From NCBI GenBank assembly GCA_900175165.2, contig FWWN02000618.1:477-64191 (forward strand): DNA of 63,715 nt, read 5' to 3'. A model generated the notes under the pieces. The model saw nothing but the letters and a program-made list of their open reading frames with translations. It did no database searches and was not told where the DNA came from. The stretch is from Rhizomucor pusillus. Lineage: Eukaryota; Mucoromycota; Mucoromycetes; Mucorales; Lichtheimiaceae. Shown here in pieces: positions 10,973-29,295 of the stretch; position 1 is the stretch's first letter, and each line of letters opens with the position of its first letter. A program made the position numbers and the translations under genes.

Positions 10973-11942
10973 ATGAACAATTACCTTTCAATGGACAGAG
11001 CCTCGGAAGCTGCAGCTCGGGATTTAGCTGAAGTGCGGAAACTCATTGAGGGTATGAGTGCATTCGTCGGGAATCAGGCAATGCAACAACAACAACAACA
11101 GCAGCAGCAGCAGCAACAACAACAACAACACATTCCTACCTCTCAGCAACAATCCTCGCAAAACAATCGACAGTCTTCTCCACAATACCCTACCTCTTCA
11201 CCAGCAACTATAAGCAGCCAGTCTCAACCAGCGCACGCCGCAGGTTCACCGTTGGCCCAAGATCCAAATGCAGCTGCGTTTATTGCGGCAGCAGCAGCAG
11301 CGGCAGCTGCAGGTCAATCACCAGCCGGGAACGCGTCTATTAATGACGCTCAATTGTATAGGTAGGCGATGGGAAATGTAATATTACCAAAATAACCTTG
11401 CATCATCTTTGATACGATGTGCACCAGCAATCCTCAACAAGTGGCCAACGGTGTCGTCGTGCAGGTCAACCATTTAATGTATAATCGCGTTCTATATTTC
11501 CAATTAACCCGTAAGTCAATCTATTGAGATGTTCGTAGGTCAAGTGTTGTGTACTGAATTGGTCTAGCGGATGCGACTATCGAGCCATTGATTACCGGAT
11601 TGCGGCTTTCTTTCAACGACGACTCAATCTCTGGAATGGTTCTCCAGTATAGAGGATTTGATGGCCTGTGGAAATGCTTACTAAACCGTACGTACCCCTT
11701 TTTGCCTTATTTTCGGACGGGCATGCTGACGAAATTCTGATCGTAGGTGACGACTCTCTGAGGCGTATATTGAAACAAGGTTTGAAGAGTCAAACAGTGC
11801 TCCAAATGCGAGTACCTCGGGAACAGGACTTGCTGAGTGTAAGTCCAGGTTGAAGAACACTGGGAGGAGGTTCGCTGCTAACTCCGTCTAGTCTGGATAC
11901 ACCGATCGACGTTTGCTTGCACTAACCAAGCCTGGCGCATAG
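10973..11942 (+). CDS. unrecognised protein: Q/A-rich N-terminal half, small globular C-terminal half
   Basis: The exons 10973-11361, 11428-11510, 11568-11687, 11747-11838 and 11892-11942 join in phase to 244 residues. The first exon starts MNNYLSMDRASEAAARDLAEV, predicted helical, then carries a pure glutamine run coded by CAA/CAG (about 11085-11129), a Q/S/P-rich stretch and an alanine run. The last four exons encode about 115 residues of mixed hydrophobic sequence, including GVVVQVNHLMYNRVLYFQLT, ITGLRLSFNDDSISGMVLQY and KSQTVLQMRVPREQDLL, which looks like a compact beta-rich fold. I do not recognise the family. Regular introns and matching phases make it a real gene. Q/A-rich flanks are common in fungal transcription co-regulators, but that does not establish function. 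An earlier ATG near 10760 is in frame but less likely. Confidence 0.7.
11085..11129 (+). repeat. CAA/CAG trinucleotide repeat (polyglutamine)
   Basis: About fifteen CAA and CAG codons in a row inside the first exon of the 10973-11942 gene. The mixed codons make it less slippery than a pure repeat, but length polymorphism between strains is likely. Confidence 0.85.
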
Positions 11943-12506
11943 CTTGAAATCTGTGCTTGCTGCTGATCGAGCGTGCTACTAATTTGCTTCTAGAAAACAT
12001 TCTAGTTTACCCTTCATCCAATCTCCATTACCGTTTCCTTTTGAATACTGTATTTTTCTCTCATTTCTTTATGCTTCTTAACGATCTTTGATGCATTCCC
12101 TGAAACAATGGATTCATGTTGGTATGTCTCTCGGAGAATGATCGCGGGCCATCCTCTTGAGTAAACATTGCAAAGGAAAAGTAGTGCAACAATTTTGTGA
12201 TTCCATCAAAATGCATAAAAATTCTATTCCCTCTTTATGTCGATAAACTGAATCGATGAGTATTTTGTTTGTTTCATTGCACAGTACATATGTTTGCAGT
12301 TAGATCTGCTTTGACATGTCCGAGGGGTCAGCAAGCTTTGCGGGGTTGCGACCAATTGCGGATGACTTATGGAATTGTTCCCAATACGCGCCAATGACAT
12401 TGGATAGTCAGACTGTTGCATGTGATAGCGAGATTGTGGAGAAAAAAGGCACTCGGGACAGCGAGCTGATACTCTTTCTTTTGCTCCTGCTCCTCTTTCT
12501 GTAAAC
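11943..12506. other. intergenic region upstream of the acyl-CoA dehydrogenase gene
   Basis: About 560 bases. The last 60 bases before ATG 12507 are C/T-rich (tctttcttttgctcctgctc), as in many fungal promoters. No reading frame or RNA gene is supported. Confidence 0.4.
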
Positions 12507-14239
12507 ATGCTTCGCTCTGCTGCTCGTTCCTTGCTGTCCGCACGCGCCCTTCCCGCTAGAAGGTAACTGCCCTGGACATTAGTTTTCGACACCCAATAAC
12601 CTTTTAACACTGTTGCTTTCAAGGACTTTCACTCACAGCACCGTTGTACGCAATGCTGTGCCGACTTCGTTGCGCACATTCACGGACGAGGAACTCATGT
12701 TGAAGGAATCAGGTACAAGGCCGTAAGCGACGAGTTTATTTCGAGAATAATTTGACTCAAGCTACTGTTTTCCAGTGGCACGTTTCGCCCAGGAGGTTGT
12801 CAAGCCCAAGGTCGCCGAGATGGACGAAAAGGAATATATGGATAAGTCTATCCTCAACGGCTTGTTCGAGCAGGGTGTAGGCCACCAAAAAGATAGATAT
12901 CGTGGAGAAAGGAGATGTAACTGAGATATATTCTTTCTTTTTCCTAGCTAATGGGTGTCGAAACAGAAGCCGAATACAGCGGTGCCGAATGCTCTTTCAC
13001 TTCGGCCATCATTGTTATCGAGGGTATGACTTTATACGCTTGAATCAAACAATCTTGTCTAATTGTTTCATCCAGAGCTTGCCAAGGTCGATCCTTCTGT
13101 CAGTGTACTTTGCGACGTTCAGGTACCTACAGAATACATAAATGCGATGCTGAGAAATTTGGACTGAATTTAAAGTGCTACGTTAGAACACACTGGTTGG
13201 TACCCTTGTTCGCAAGTACGGTAACAAAGACATCAAGAGCCGCTACCTTCCCAAACTCGCCACCGAAAGCGTGGGAAGCTTCTGCTTGTCTGAAGCTGGA
13301 TCCGGTTCCGATGCATTTGCTCTCCAGACTCGTGCAGTTGACAACGGTGATCATTACTTGATCAACGGCAGCAAGATGTGGATCACCAACTCGGGTGAAG
13401 CTGATATCTTCTTGGTCTTTGCAAACCTGTAAGTATGGACAGTCAAGATTATCTCGAGAGTGCATTTTTTCTCTAAATACACATGGCACAGCGATCCTTC
13501 CAAGGGCTACAAAGGCATCACTTGCTTTGTCGTTGAAAAGGATATGGGTGTCCAGATTGCAAAGAAGGAAAGCAAGGTTTGTTAAAAGGAAGCCATTGAT
13601 TCACATTTGACACCAGCTTACAAGCGGTTTCTAGCTCGGTATACGCGCATCATCCACCTGCGTTCTCAACTTTGACGATGTGAAAGTGCCTAAAGAGAAC
13701 GTCTTGGGCGAGATCGGCAAGGGCTACAAGTACGCTATCGAAATTCTGAACGAAGGCCGTATCGGTATTGCCGCCCAGATGATCGGTCTTGCTCAGGGTG
13801 CTTACGACATTGCACTCCCCTACCTCTTCCAACGCAAGCAGTTCAATTCATTCATCGGTGACTTCCAGGGCATGCAACATCAGTATGCTCAGAGTAAGTG
13901 TTCGTATCAAATCTATCATTGAACACTTTATAACTATCATGTCCACTGCTAGTTGCTGTCGAAATCGAAGCTGCTCGTCTTTTGACTTACAACGCTGCCC
14001 GTCTCAAGGAAGAAGGCCGCAACTTCATCCAGGAAGCTGCCATGGCAAAACTGTATGCTTCTCAAGTTGCCGAAAAGGCTGCCAGCAAGGCCATTGAATG
14101 GTGCGGTGGTGTCGGCTTCACCCGTGAATTGGGTGTCGAAAAGTTCTACCGTGACGCAAAGATTGGTTCTATCTATGAAGGCACCAGCAACATCCAGTTG
14201 CAGACTATTGCTAAGCTCCTTTCTGCCCAGTACAAATAA
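12507..14239 (+). CDS. ACADSB: short/branched-chain (2-methylbutyryl) acyl-CoA dehydrogenase, mitochondrial
   Basis: Nine exons join in frame: 12507-12562, 12624-12712, 12776-12876, 12948-13023, 13076-13122, 13187-13428, 13492-13576, 13635-13893 and 13953-14239, giving 413 residues. The N terminus [19 protein letters not shown] is arginine-rich and without acidic residues, a mitochondrial presequence. [17 protein letters not shown] and [14 protein letters not shown] are the FAD and substrate loops, [20 protein letters not shown] is the helical core, and the catalytic glutamate lies in [16 protein letters not shown]. Sequence blocks follow ACADSB more closely than medium-chain enzymes. It oxidises 2-methylbutyryl-CoA or isobutyryl-CoA in isoleucine/valine breakdown and passes electrons to ETF. 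A second, distinct acyl-CoA dehydrogenase fused to cytochrome b5 lies at 34641-36643. Confidence 0.95.
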
Positions 14240-14659
14240 TTTCCATGTAAATATATATATCTTGTCCTTAGAGAGAAAAACAACCCTGCAATGAATACAG
14301 TACGCTGTAAATTTCATGCACTTCCTCCGCTATCTTCAAGTCTCTGTCACCGCTAAGCTCGGCTCGCGCTTCATTCAGTGAACACAAGAGCGGGGCGGCG
14401 GACTTCAGTGACGTGTTGGAAGACAAGAAGGCGGGCTTGCAGGTTGCTCAAACTCACCTTGGCTTTGTTGTCTTTCTAAGGGAAACCTCAAGTAAGCAAC
14501 TCTATCTTGTTTGTTTACAAAAGAGTATTAACACCGGCACCTCGATTTCCCCTACACTCTCTACCCTCTTGCTCATTACTGTGCAACGCGTCATCATCAA
14601 CTTTATTGTCATACTCTTGCCACTTGTCTCCGCCGTACCTGCAGAGCAGCAAGCTGACA
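14240..14659. promoter_or_regulatory. short intergenic region with the clathrin heavy chain promoter
   Basis: About 420 bases between tandem genes. The ACADSB 3' end shows ATATATATAT (14250-14260). The second half is pyrimidine-rich before ATG 14660. No gene is seen. Confidence 0.45.
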
Positions 14660-17600
14660 ATGAGTGAACCGCTACCAATTAAGTTCCAAGAGCATGCACA
14701 GGTATGTTTAGCTCGTGTTGCCTTCCTGTTATTGAACCTTGGGCTCTGGAGTATTCACCGAATGCAATGACAGTTGCAAGCTCTTGGCGTCAATGCTGCC
14801 AGCATTGGCTTCAACACGTTGACGATGGAATCAGACCGCTTTATTTGCGTCCGCGAGCAAGCCAACAATGCAAACGAAGTGGTTATTGTTGACTTGCAAC
14901 ACGACAATGAAATGATGCGTCGTCCCATCAGCGCTGACTCTGTTATTATGCATCCCACCAGCAAGGTCATGGCGTTGAAAGGTATATATACACGCTGCTT
15001 TTATTGAAAACACAAACAATAGCTTAAATATTCTGGTTATTGTTAGCACAACGCCAGCTGCAAGTATTCAACCTTGAGTTGAAGACAAAGCTAAAGTCGC
15101 ACACCATGAACGAGAACGTCGAGTTTTGGAAATGGGTCGACGTAAAGACAATCGGTCTTGTTACAGAACGATCTGTATATCACTGGTCTATTGAAGGCGA
15201 TTCAGCTCCTGTGAAGGTGTTTGATCGTCATTCGAGTTTGGAAGGATGCCAAATTATCAACTATCGAGCTTCTTCCGACGAAATGTGGTTCGTCCTTGTG
15301 GGTATTTCGGCGCAAAACGGTCGCGTAGTCGGCTCTATGCAATTGTATTCGAAAGCCAGAGGTGTCAGCCAGCCGATCGAAGGTCACGCAGCAGCGTTTG
15401 CTGAACTTAAGTTGGAGGACGGCGTCAGCCCCACCAAGCTATTCACATTTGCTGTCCGCTCAGCGACGGGCGCAGCCAAGGTAAAAATGTGTCTCTGATT
15501 TTTTGGGAGACAGCTGAATTTCCAAATTAAAAAAAAAATATTGCATTAGCTTCAAGTTATTGAAGTTGACCATCAAGAAGGCAACCCACCCTTCCAAAAG
15601 AAGGCAGTCGAGATCTTTTTCCCTCCCGAAGCAGCTAGTGATTTCCCGGTAGCTATGCAGATCAGCAAAAGATTTGGCATCATTTACATGGTCACCAAGA
15701 TGGGCTTCATCCATCTTTACGACTTGGAAACAGCAACTTGCATCTACATGAACCGTATCAGTAGCGAAACTATTTTCGTCACTGCCGAACATGAAGCAAC
15801 AGCCGGTATCATCGGTGTCAACAAGAAGGGTCAGGTCTTGTCTGTATCTTTGGAGGAAAATACGATTATTCCATATATTATCAACACCTTGAATAACACC
15901 GAGCTTGCACTTAAGCTCGCATCTCGCGGTGGCCTGCCCGGTGCTGACGACTTGTATATCCAACGCTTCAATCAGTTGTTCTCTTCCGGCGCCTATTCCG
16001 AGGCTGCCAAGGTTGCTGCAAACTCTCCAAGGGTAAGTATAGCACACAGGCTGTAAAACAGGATACAATGTTCTGATAACATGGTGACAGGGTATCCTGC
16101 GAACAGTCCAGACGATCGACCGCTTCCGCAACATTCCCGCCACGCCGAATCAGATGTCACCTATCCTGCAGTACTTTGGTATCTTGTTAGAGAAAGGCGG
16201 TCTTAACAAGCACGAGTCTTTGGAACTCGCAAAACCAATTTTGACTCAAAACAGAAAGCCACTGCTGGAGAAATGGCTCAAGGAAGATAAGCTGGAATGC
16301 AGCGAAGAGCTCGGCGACCTTGTGAAGCAGTATGACACTGTATTGGCTACATCTGTTTACTTGCGCGCAAATGTTCCAAACAAGGTAACTAGGAATTGTC
16401 TAGTAATAAGGGGCCATTGTTTGTGACAGAAACTTATTCTGTTTGAATTCTTTTTCCAGGTTGTCCTTTGTTTTGCAGAAAACCGTCAATACGACAAGAT
16501 CGTGGCGTACACAAAGACTGTTGGATTCACTCCTGACTATGTCTCTTTGCTCTATAACATTGCGCGCACTGACCCTGACAAGGCCTCAGATTTCGCTGCT
16601 AGTCTCGTGAACGATGAAAATGGACCACTCATTGAACCTGAAAAGGTAATCAAGTCAAAGATTTATGTCCTTTAAAAATCTGTAGCTTTAACCAGTGTTC
16701 TTCCAAAAGGTAGTCGATGTATTTGCTTCTCAAAACATGGTTCAGCAAGCAACTTCCTTCTCTCTCGATTATTTGAAAGCCAACCGTCCTGAGGATGCCA
16801 ACCTTCAAACTCGTGTCCTTGAAATGAACCTCATTCATGCGCCTCAAGTAGCTGACGCTATCCTCACTAGCGGCATGCTTACTCATTACGACCGCGTTGT
16901 TATCGGAAATCTGTGCGAGAAAGCTGGTCTTTATGACAGAGCTCTGGAACATTACACTGATATTCATGACATCAAACGCATTATTCCCTACACCCATGCT
17001 TTGAAGGCAGATTGGTTGGTCGAATACTTTGGCAGGCTTTCGGTGGACCAGACATTGGAGTGTTTGAAGGAAATGCTCTCGCAAAATCTGCGCCAGAACT
17101 TGCAGGTTGTTGTGCAAATCGCCATCAAATATTCTGAGCAGTTGCAGCCTCACAACCTCATTGACTTGTTTGAATCATACAAGAGCAACGAAGGTAAGCA
17201 CATGCTTTGGCCGGTACAATCCTGGAAGTATAATTCTTACATACTCCTAGGTCTCTACTACTACCTTGGTTCCATTGTAAATGTTAGCCAGGATCCGCTT
17301 GTCCACTTCAAGTATATCCAGGCTGCTTGCCGTACTGGAAACATCCGTGAAGTTGAACGTATCTGTCGTGAAAGCAATTACTACGATGCCGAGAAAGTCA
17401 AGAATTTCTTGAAGGTGCGTCGCAAAATATACTTATCAGATTGGGGATTAGGTTCTCATTTCTATCATAGGAAGCACGTCTTAGCGACCAGTTGCCTCTG
17501 ATCATTGTATGCGACCGCTTCAACTTTGTACACGATCTCGTCCTCTACCTTTATCACAACAATCTCCAGAACTTTATCGAGACCTATGTTCAGCGAGTCA

Positions 17601-20498
17601 ACCCAGCTCGCACTCCCGAAGTTGTTGGCGGTCTCTTGGATGTTGGTTGCGATGAAGATGTCATTAAGAACTTGCTGTTGTCGGTTCAAGGCGACGTGCC
17701 TGTTGACAAGCTATGTCAAGAAGTAGAGCAACGCAACCGCTTAAAGTTGTTGCTTCCTTGGCTTAACATGATGGTCACCAACGGCTCAACGGATCCAGAA
17801 GTTTACAATGCCTTGGCCAAGATTTACATTGATACAAACAACAACCCTGAGCCATTCCTCAAGGAGAACGAGGTAAGCATGCAAACCTCTATTTGAAAGA
17901 GTCGGGAATTGACTAACGGTATCTTTTTATAGTACTACAATCCCCAAGTTATTGGCAAATACTGCGAGAAGCGTGATCCCTACCTTGCTTTTATCTGTTA
18001 CCAAAAGGGTCAATGTGATTATGAATTGATCCATATCACCAACGAGAACTCAATGTTCAAGCACCAAGCACGATACCTTGTCCGTCGCCGCGATCAAACC
18101 TTGTGGGCATATGTACTCCAGGAAAACAATGAGCATCGACGCGAGCTGATCGATCAGGTTAGCAAGAAAATATGCAACAAGTCTATACATCAGAGCCCAT
18201 TCTGACATATGACACTGTATAACTTTTAGATCACAGCCACTGCACTTCCCGAGTGTCAAGATCCAGAGGATGTCTCGGCTACCGTCAAGGCTTTCATGAC
18301 CGCAAACTTGCCCAATGAGCTTATCGAACTCTTGGAGAAGATCGTCTTGGAGAACAGTGCATTCAGCGATAACAAGACTCTGCAAAACTTGCTTATTTTC
18401 ACTGCTGTCAAGGTATGTTGTGTCGATAATGCTTGCTTACAGTGTATATCTAAACATGCTGTTTGTAGGCGGACCCCTCCAGAGTTATGGACTATATTGG
18501 TCGTCTGGATAACTTTGATGCTGCCGATGTCGCTGACGTCTGTATTGGCGAGAACCTTTACGAAGAAGCGTTTGCTATCTACAAGAAGCACAATGTCAAC
18601 GCCAGTGCCATGGATGTCCTTATCGACAAGATCAATGATCTTGACCGTGCCAACGAGTTTGCAGAGCGTTGCGATCAACCCGAAGTTTGGAGCCGTCTTG
18701 CAAAGGCCCAACTTGATAACATGCGAGTTAAGGAAGCCATTGATTCTTACATCCGTGCAAACGATACCTCCAACTACATGGAAGTTACTCGCCACGCCGA
18801 AATGAGCGACAAGTACGAGGATCTCGTGCGCTTCTTGCAACTCGCTCGCAAGCATTCTCGTGAACCATACATTGAAACCGAGTTGCTCTTCGCTTTTGCA
18901 AAGACTGACCGTCTTGCGGATTTGGAGGACTTTATCAGTGCTCCAAACATTGCGAATGTTCAACAGGTCGGCGACCGCTGCTACCAAGCACATATGTTTG
19001 AAGCAGCCAAGATCCTCTTTAGCAGCATATCGAATCATGGAAGTCTTGCAACGACCTTGATCCAACTCAAGGATTATCAAGGCGCCGTGGACTGCGCACG
19101 CAAGGCTAACAGCACCAAGGTGTGGAAAGAAGTCAATGCGGAATGTATCCGTCAACGCGAGTTCCGTCTTGCACAGATTTGTGGTCTTCACATTATTGTC
19201 CACGCTGAAGAACTGGAAGAGCTTGTGCGTGTATACGAGAGCAACGGCTTCTTTGAGGAATTGATCCGACTGTTGGAGGCTGGTCTCGGTTTGGAACGAG
19301 CACACATGGGCATGTTCACTGAGCTTTCTGTCTTGTATGCCAAGTATGCCCCGGAGAAGATGATGGAGCACCTCAAGCTGTTTGTCTCCCGCATCAACAT
19401 CCCCAAGGTTATCAAGGCCTGCACAGATGCTCACTTGTGGAGAGAACTGGTGTTTTTGTATGTCCACTACGACGAATTCGACAATGCAGTGACAGCAATG
19501 ATGGATCATGCAGCCGATTCATGGGAGCACTCTGCTTTCAAGGAAATCATCGTCAAGGTTTCCAACGTCGAATTGTACTACAAGGCTTTGCGCTTCTATC
19601 TGAACGAGGAGCCCAACCTGCTCAATGATCTCCTGTCGGTCATGGTTCCACGTATCAACCACACGCGCGTTGTGCAGCTGTTTGAGAAATCTGACAACAT
19701 CCCCTTGATCAAGCCATATTTGGTCTCTGTGCAAGAAACCAACAACAAGGCTGTCAACAGCGCACTGAACGAACTTTACATTGAAGAAGAAGACCACCAA
19801 GCTCTACGCGACTCCATCGATCACCACGACAATATTGACACATTAGACCTTGCCCAGCGACTAGAAAAGCATGAACTACTCGAGTTCCGCCGCATTGCAG
19901 CACACTTGTACAAGAAGAACCGCCGATGGCGACAATCGATTGCTTTATCTAAGCAGGATCGTCTTTTCAAGGATGCTATGGAAACTGCAGCGGAATCCAA
20001 GGATCGCGATGTGGCAGAGGAGTTGTTACACTACTTTATTGAAGTTGGCAAGCGCGAATGCTTTGCTGCTATGTTGTATGTGTGCTATGACTTGATGCGA
20101 CCGGACGTTGTCATGGAGTTGGCCTGGCGCCACGGTCTCAATGATTTTGCTATGCCATACATGGTCAACATAATGAAGGAGCAATTCTCCAAGGTATGGA
20201 TATAAAGTATATGCGCAAACATCAAAGTGGCAATTTGCTAATCAAATTTATCGTATAGATCGAAGTACTCGACAAGGATGTTGCAGATCTCAAGGAAAAA
20301 GTCGCTAAACAGCAAGAAAATGCAGAAAATGGAGCAGCCGCTGCACCGCCGCTCGGTGCAATGGGCAACCCGCTTATGCTCACTGCAGGCCCCACCACCG
20401 CCAATATGCTTCCTCCACAACAACAATCCCCAATGATGACCGGTGCCACCTTTAACAGTATGCCTCCTCAGGGCGGATCACAATTTAACAACTTTTAA
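14660..20498 (+). CDS. CHC1: clathrin heavy chain
   Basis: Thirteen exons join in frame: 14660-14701, 14774-14981, 15047-15480, 15550-16032, 16091-16384, 16460-16645, 16710-17193, 17251-17414, 17471-17872, 17933-18157, 18230-18412, 18469-20193 and 20259-20498, giving 1689 residues, close to the usual 1650-1680. The N-terminal third is the seven-bladed propeller that binds adaptors ([14 protein letters not shown] start, [23 protein letters not shown]). From about residue 480 the chain is the repeated alpha-zigzag leg (CHCR repeats), ending in a trimerisation helix and a proline/glutamine-rich tail finishing GGSQFNNF. It forms the triskelion of coated vesicles at the plasma membrane, trans-Golgi and endosomes. 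The eight long exons keep one continuous frame, so it is intact. Introns are concentrated in the first three quarters, while exon 12 has 1725 bases. Confidence 0.98.
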
Positions 20499-20626
20499 AA
20501 AGAAAAAGAAAAAGAGAATACACATGTATAACCTTTTTGTTGTTTGTTAAAAATAATAACTTGATTCCTTTTTTTACTCTTATTTTCCTTCTTTCCAAAT
20601 GAAAAAGTATGCAAAATGCTGTGCTG

Positions 20627-23600
20627 TTACTTTGCAGTGGCGTCAGCGGTCAGTTGTTTCAAAATGTCTACGATATCGTCGCTGGAGTGCACCCGACGGT
20701 TTGCCATTGTCTTTTTGCTGCTAGGGCCAACGGTGATAGAGAAGAGCGTAGGATTGGGATGCTCCCATACTTGCGGAAGAGGCGGTGTCGGCAACGAGAC
20801 GGACGGCGACCTACTTGATGAGGTCGAAGGCGAGACAATTGGAGAAGTGGGTGGAGAGGACGCAGAGGAGCTGCTGCTTGCAAAAGTTGCCAAGTGGGCC
20901 GCACTCAGGAATCTGAACATGTCCTCGTCGGTCTTGTCGTCGCCAGCGCAGATGACGAGGTCGGCGTCAGGATTTTCCTTGAGCACTCTCTTGACAATGA
21001 CGCCCTTGTTGATATCCACAGGTCTGACTTCAAGGTTCTTCTTGCCGACCAGGATTTCGATGGGTAATTTGGATACAATGTTGTTTTCTAAATGGTTCTG
21101 GCATTCTTTCGCCTGGAATGCACTGAAGTATATTGTTAGCTAGACCGTGGATACGACGACTAAAAGATAGATAAAGAGCTTACCCATATTCAGCGTCGGC
21201 CAAGCGGTAATGCCAAGTGATAGACGACTTTTTGTGCTCGACAAAACTTCCCTGTGTACGCTCAGTGTAGTAATCAAAAATCTCCGTAACCTGGTCCTTC
21301 CAGCTCATGTCGACCTGGTCGACGATATCATCCCAGTGATCTGCATTTGCTCGTTTTACGTAGCACCCGTGCTCAGCACAGAGGTTGAGATTTTTGACCT
21401 TGGATCCCAGCCAGGTATCCAGGAATTCTTGATCACGACCAGAGATTACCCATACTTGATTTTGCGGATCGTTGCACAGAGTCTGCAAATATGTGAGCAT
21501 GTCAGGAGAGGGCCGGGCGTCGGACGGCACAGACACAATAGGCGTGAGAGTTCCCTATAGATCAGTATCGATATAGACAATCAGTCCTTGTGCCAACGTT
21601 GTACCGAGCCATTTTTTTCCTTTTCTTGCTTACATCATAATCGAACATTAAGAGCCGCTTTTTCGCGCCTTTGTATGCAGTCAACAGTTCTTGTACATCC
21701 ACTTCTTTCGCGGATTTGGCCTGCAGTGATTGCTGCTGGCTCGTGCTCACCAGCTGGGTCACAAAGGAATGAGCCCAGAATTCAGCGGTGTGATCTGTGA
21801 CATGGTTGTAAAGTTGCAGGTGGCGGGTATGTTTTTCTTCAGGCGACATGGTGAGCGCATCGTGGATAGCCTTGGCCACACCGGCGTAATCCCACGGGTT
21901 GACCAGCAAAGCAGCACTTAGTGATCCGGCTGTGCCTGTGAATTCTGAAAGGATAAGGGGAGCGTGGGTCTCGTGCTGGCAAATAATGAACTCGAATGAT
22001 GTCGTGTTCATGCCATCTCTGACGCTGGTGATCAAACCGACGTCTGCTACGGAAAGCAGAGCATAGTACTCGTCTCTATCGATATCTTGGTGGAAGTAAT
22101 GTACTGGCGAATGCTCAAGAGAGCCATAGACACCGTTGATGTGGCTGACAGTCTCGGAAATCCGTGTCTCGAGTTTTGCGTGGTCCCCGTGAGTCGGGGT
22201 GGTCACCTGGATGAGGACCACCTTGTTGCGCCACTCGGGATAGGTAATCAGGAACTTTTCGAAAGCGTGCAATTTTTGTAGAATGCCCTTTGTCGAATCC
22301 AGTTTGTCTCGTCCTACAATAATTTTTTTTCCGGCATACATTTCCCGGATACTTTCGATTTTGGGCAATACACTGGGCTGTTTTCTGAACATGTGAACGC
22401 GGTCTACATCAATCCCAATCGGGAAGGCACCAACAGAAACAGTGTGACCATTGGCATTGACACCGGTGAGCGTCGATTCGCATCCCAGCATTCTTGTAGA
22501 CGACGAGATGAAATGCCTAGCATAGGAGTAGGTCTTGTAGTAGTAGGCAGATATTTAATTGTTAGGTAACGGTGACATACCATCTATTGTTGCTCGGTTC
22601 TCCTTACCTGGAAACCAACAAGATTCGCACCCAGCATGCCCTGCAGGATTTCGTTACGAGCTGAAAACGTGGAAAGAAAAATTTTGGGTCAGCTTATGGT
22701 TATGTTACAAAGTGGAAAGTTTGTGATCACTTTACTTGTCAGGCACCGGAAAATCTCAGAGCTTGGGAAGGTCGCGTGGAAAAACAACCCAATGCTTGCA
22801 TGCGGTATTGCTTTGCGGACAAGTTCCGGAACGAGCAAAAGATGGTAATCATGAATAAAGACTAGTCGATTGTGTTGTTTAATCACGCAGCACGTCAATG
22901 TAACAGCAATGTTTCAGCCACTTACTAATATCACCAGGTCGATAATTTTCGATGATTTTCTGTGCAAAGTGGACATTAACAGCCTTGTAATCGTCCCAGT
23001 TCTTCTTCTCGATACGGCCATCGGAGGCATTCGGCAAAACGACGTAGTGGAACAGCGGCCAAAGCACTATAAATTTATGCGCATAAGAGTCATCGAAAGC
23101 CCAGACGAGAGAGTTCTTCATCCCGCCCAAAATTTGGTGTTACCTTCTTTGCAATAGCCCTCATAATGACCGCGTGATGACTTATCCAAGAAGATGGGGA
23201 TAATGCGCCCTGTATCCCACAGCAGCTTTTGCAGTGCAATTTTGTCGTGAGGCTGGATCTCGTCGAGTTCGACGGTCTTTTTGGAATCCTTAATGTGGAT
23301 CGGGCCCGTCCAGCCAATGTGAATTGTCTCCCAGTCCTTGTTTAAACTCTGCAAACCTGCATACAGAGCAGCATGACCACGTCTTTGGACAACGGTCCAA
23401 TCGGCTGCATGGAACTTGACTCGCAATGTATGGCTTCGTTGGTGCTTACGCGAGACTTTACTGATGGGAGCCGCGTCGTGGTCCGAGGAGCCTTCGCCCG
23501 TAGACGAAGGCGAGTTCGGAGGCGATGGCAAGTGAGCAGCCTTAGAAGCACGGAGGATATTGTATGGAATCTGGTGGGTGACGTTGATTATGCGTCCCGG

Positions 23601-23687
23601 AATATCAGGACGATGGCCGGATAATGGCAGGTAGGAAGCGACCTTCTCGGCTGTCAAGCCAGGACTAGGACTTGGATCGATACGCAT
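20627..23687 (-). CDS. TPS2: trehalose-6-phosphate phosphatase with synthase-like domain (Tps2 type)
   Basis: Seven exons on the minus strand join in frame: 23687-23144, 23066-22926, 22861-22736, 22660-22608, 22533-21634, 21554-21184 and 21122-20627, giving 876 residues. The N-terminal 100 residues are S/P-rich. The GT20 synthase-like domain (about 160-650) shows HDYHLLLVPELVRK, EILQGMLGANLVGFQ, VGRDKLDSTKG and VRDGMNTTSFEF. The HAD phosphatase domain (about 665 to the end) has the nucleophile motif MFDYDGTLTP and the metal-binding GDDKTDEDMF. It dephosphorylates trehalose-6-phosphate, the last step of trehalose synthesis for stress and spore survival. Whether the synthase-like half is active is not decided by sequence. 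Tps2 proteins usually use it as a scaffold binding Tps1. A serine/proline-rich insert of about 45 residues follows GDDKTDEDMF. Start ATG 23687 is preferred; the frame is open further upstream, but that part looks non-coding. Confidence 0.93.
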
Positions 23688-27172
<3,485 letters not shown>

Positions 27173-27459
27173 AAAGCGCTTTCCCTGTCCGTGTGCATCC
27201 CTTCTCTCTTTTGATTCGCAACAATCCCTAGAATGATTTTCTTTTGTCACTTGTACATACGAAAAATATATTGATATTTTGCTATTGGTAAAAGGTATTG
27301 GTTTGTTCTCCAGTCAATATATGAGTCAATGAATATGGATATACTGCATAAATATCGCATAGTGGAGCGAACACAGAGCGTCTGACTTTTTTTCGAGAAG
27401 AGAAAATCGCGCTCGCGTCGTCGTCGTCTCCCTTTGTCTTGTCCCTTTGTCGAGCGAGA
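27173..27459. other. intergenic region between LYS1 and the Hat2-like gene
   Basis: About 290 bases. A/T-rich after the LYS1 stop, then a C/T-rich stretch (27400-27455) directly before the next ATG. No gene is seen. Confidence 0.4.

Positions 27460-29295
<1,836 letters not shown>

Noticed and set aside
12316..12504. 62-residue frame ending in a leucine run upstream of ACADSB
   Set aside because: The leucine run is a CT-rich promoter stretch, and the frame has no conserved features.
18256..19509. 417-residue open frame on the minus strand
   Set aside because: It lies opposite the clathrin heavy chain, whose protein is conserved throughout. The antisense frame is a by-product of codon bias.
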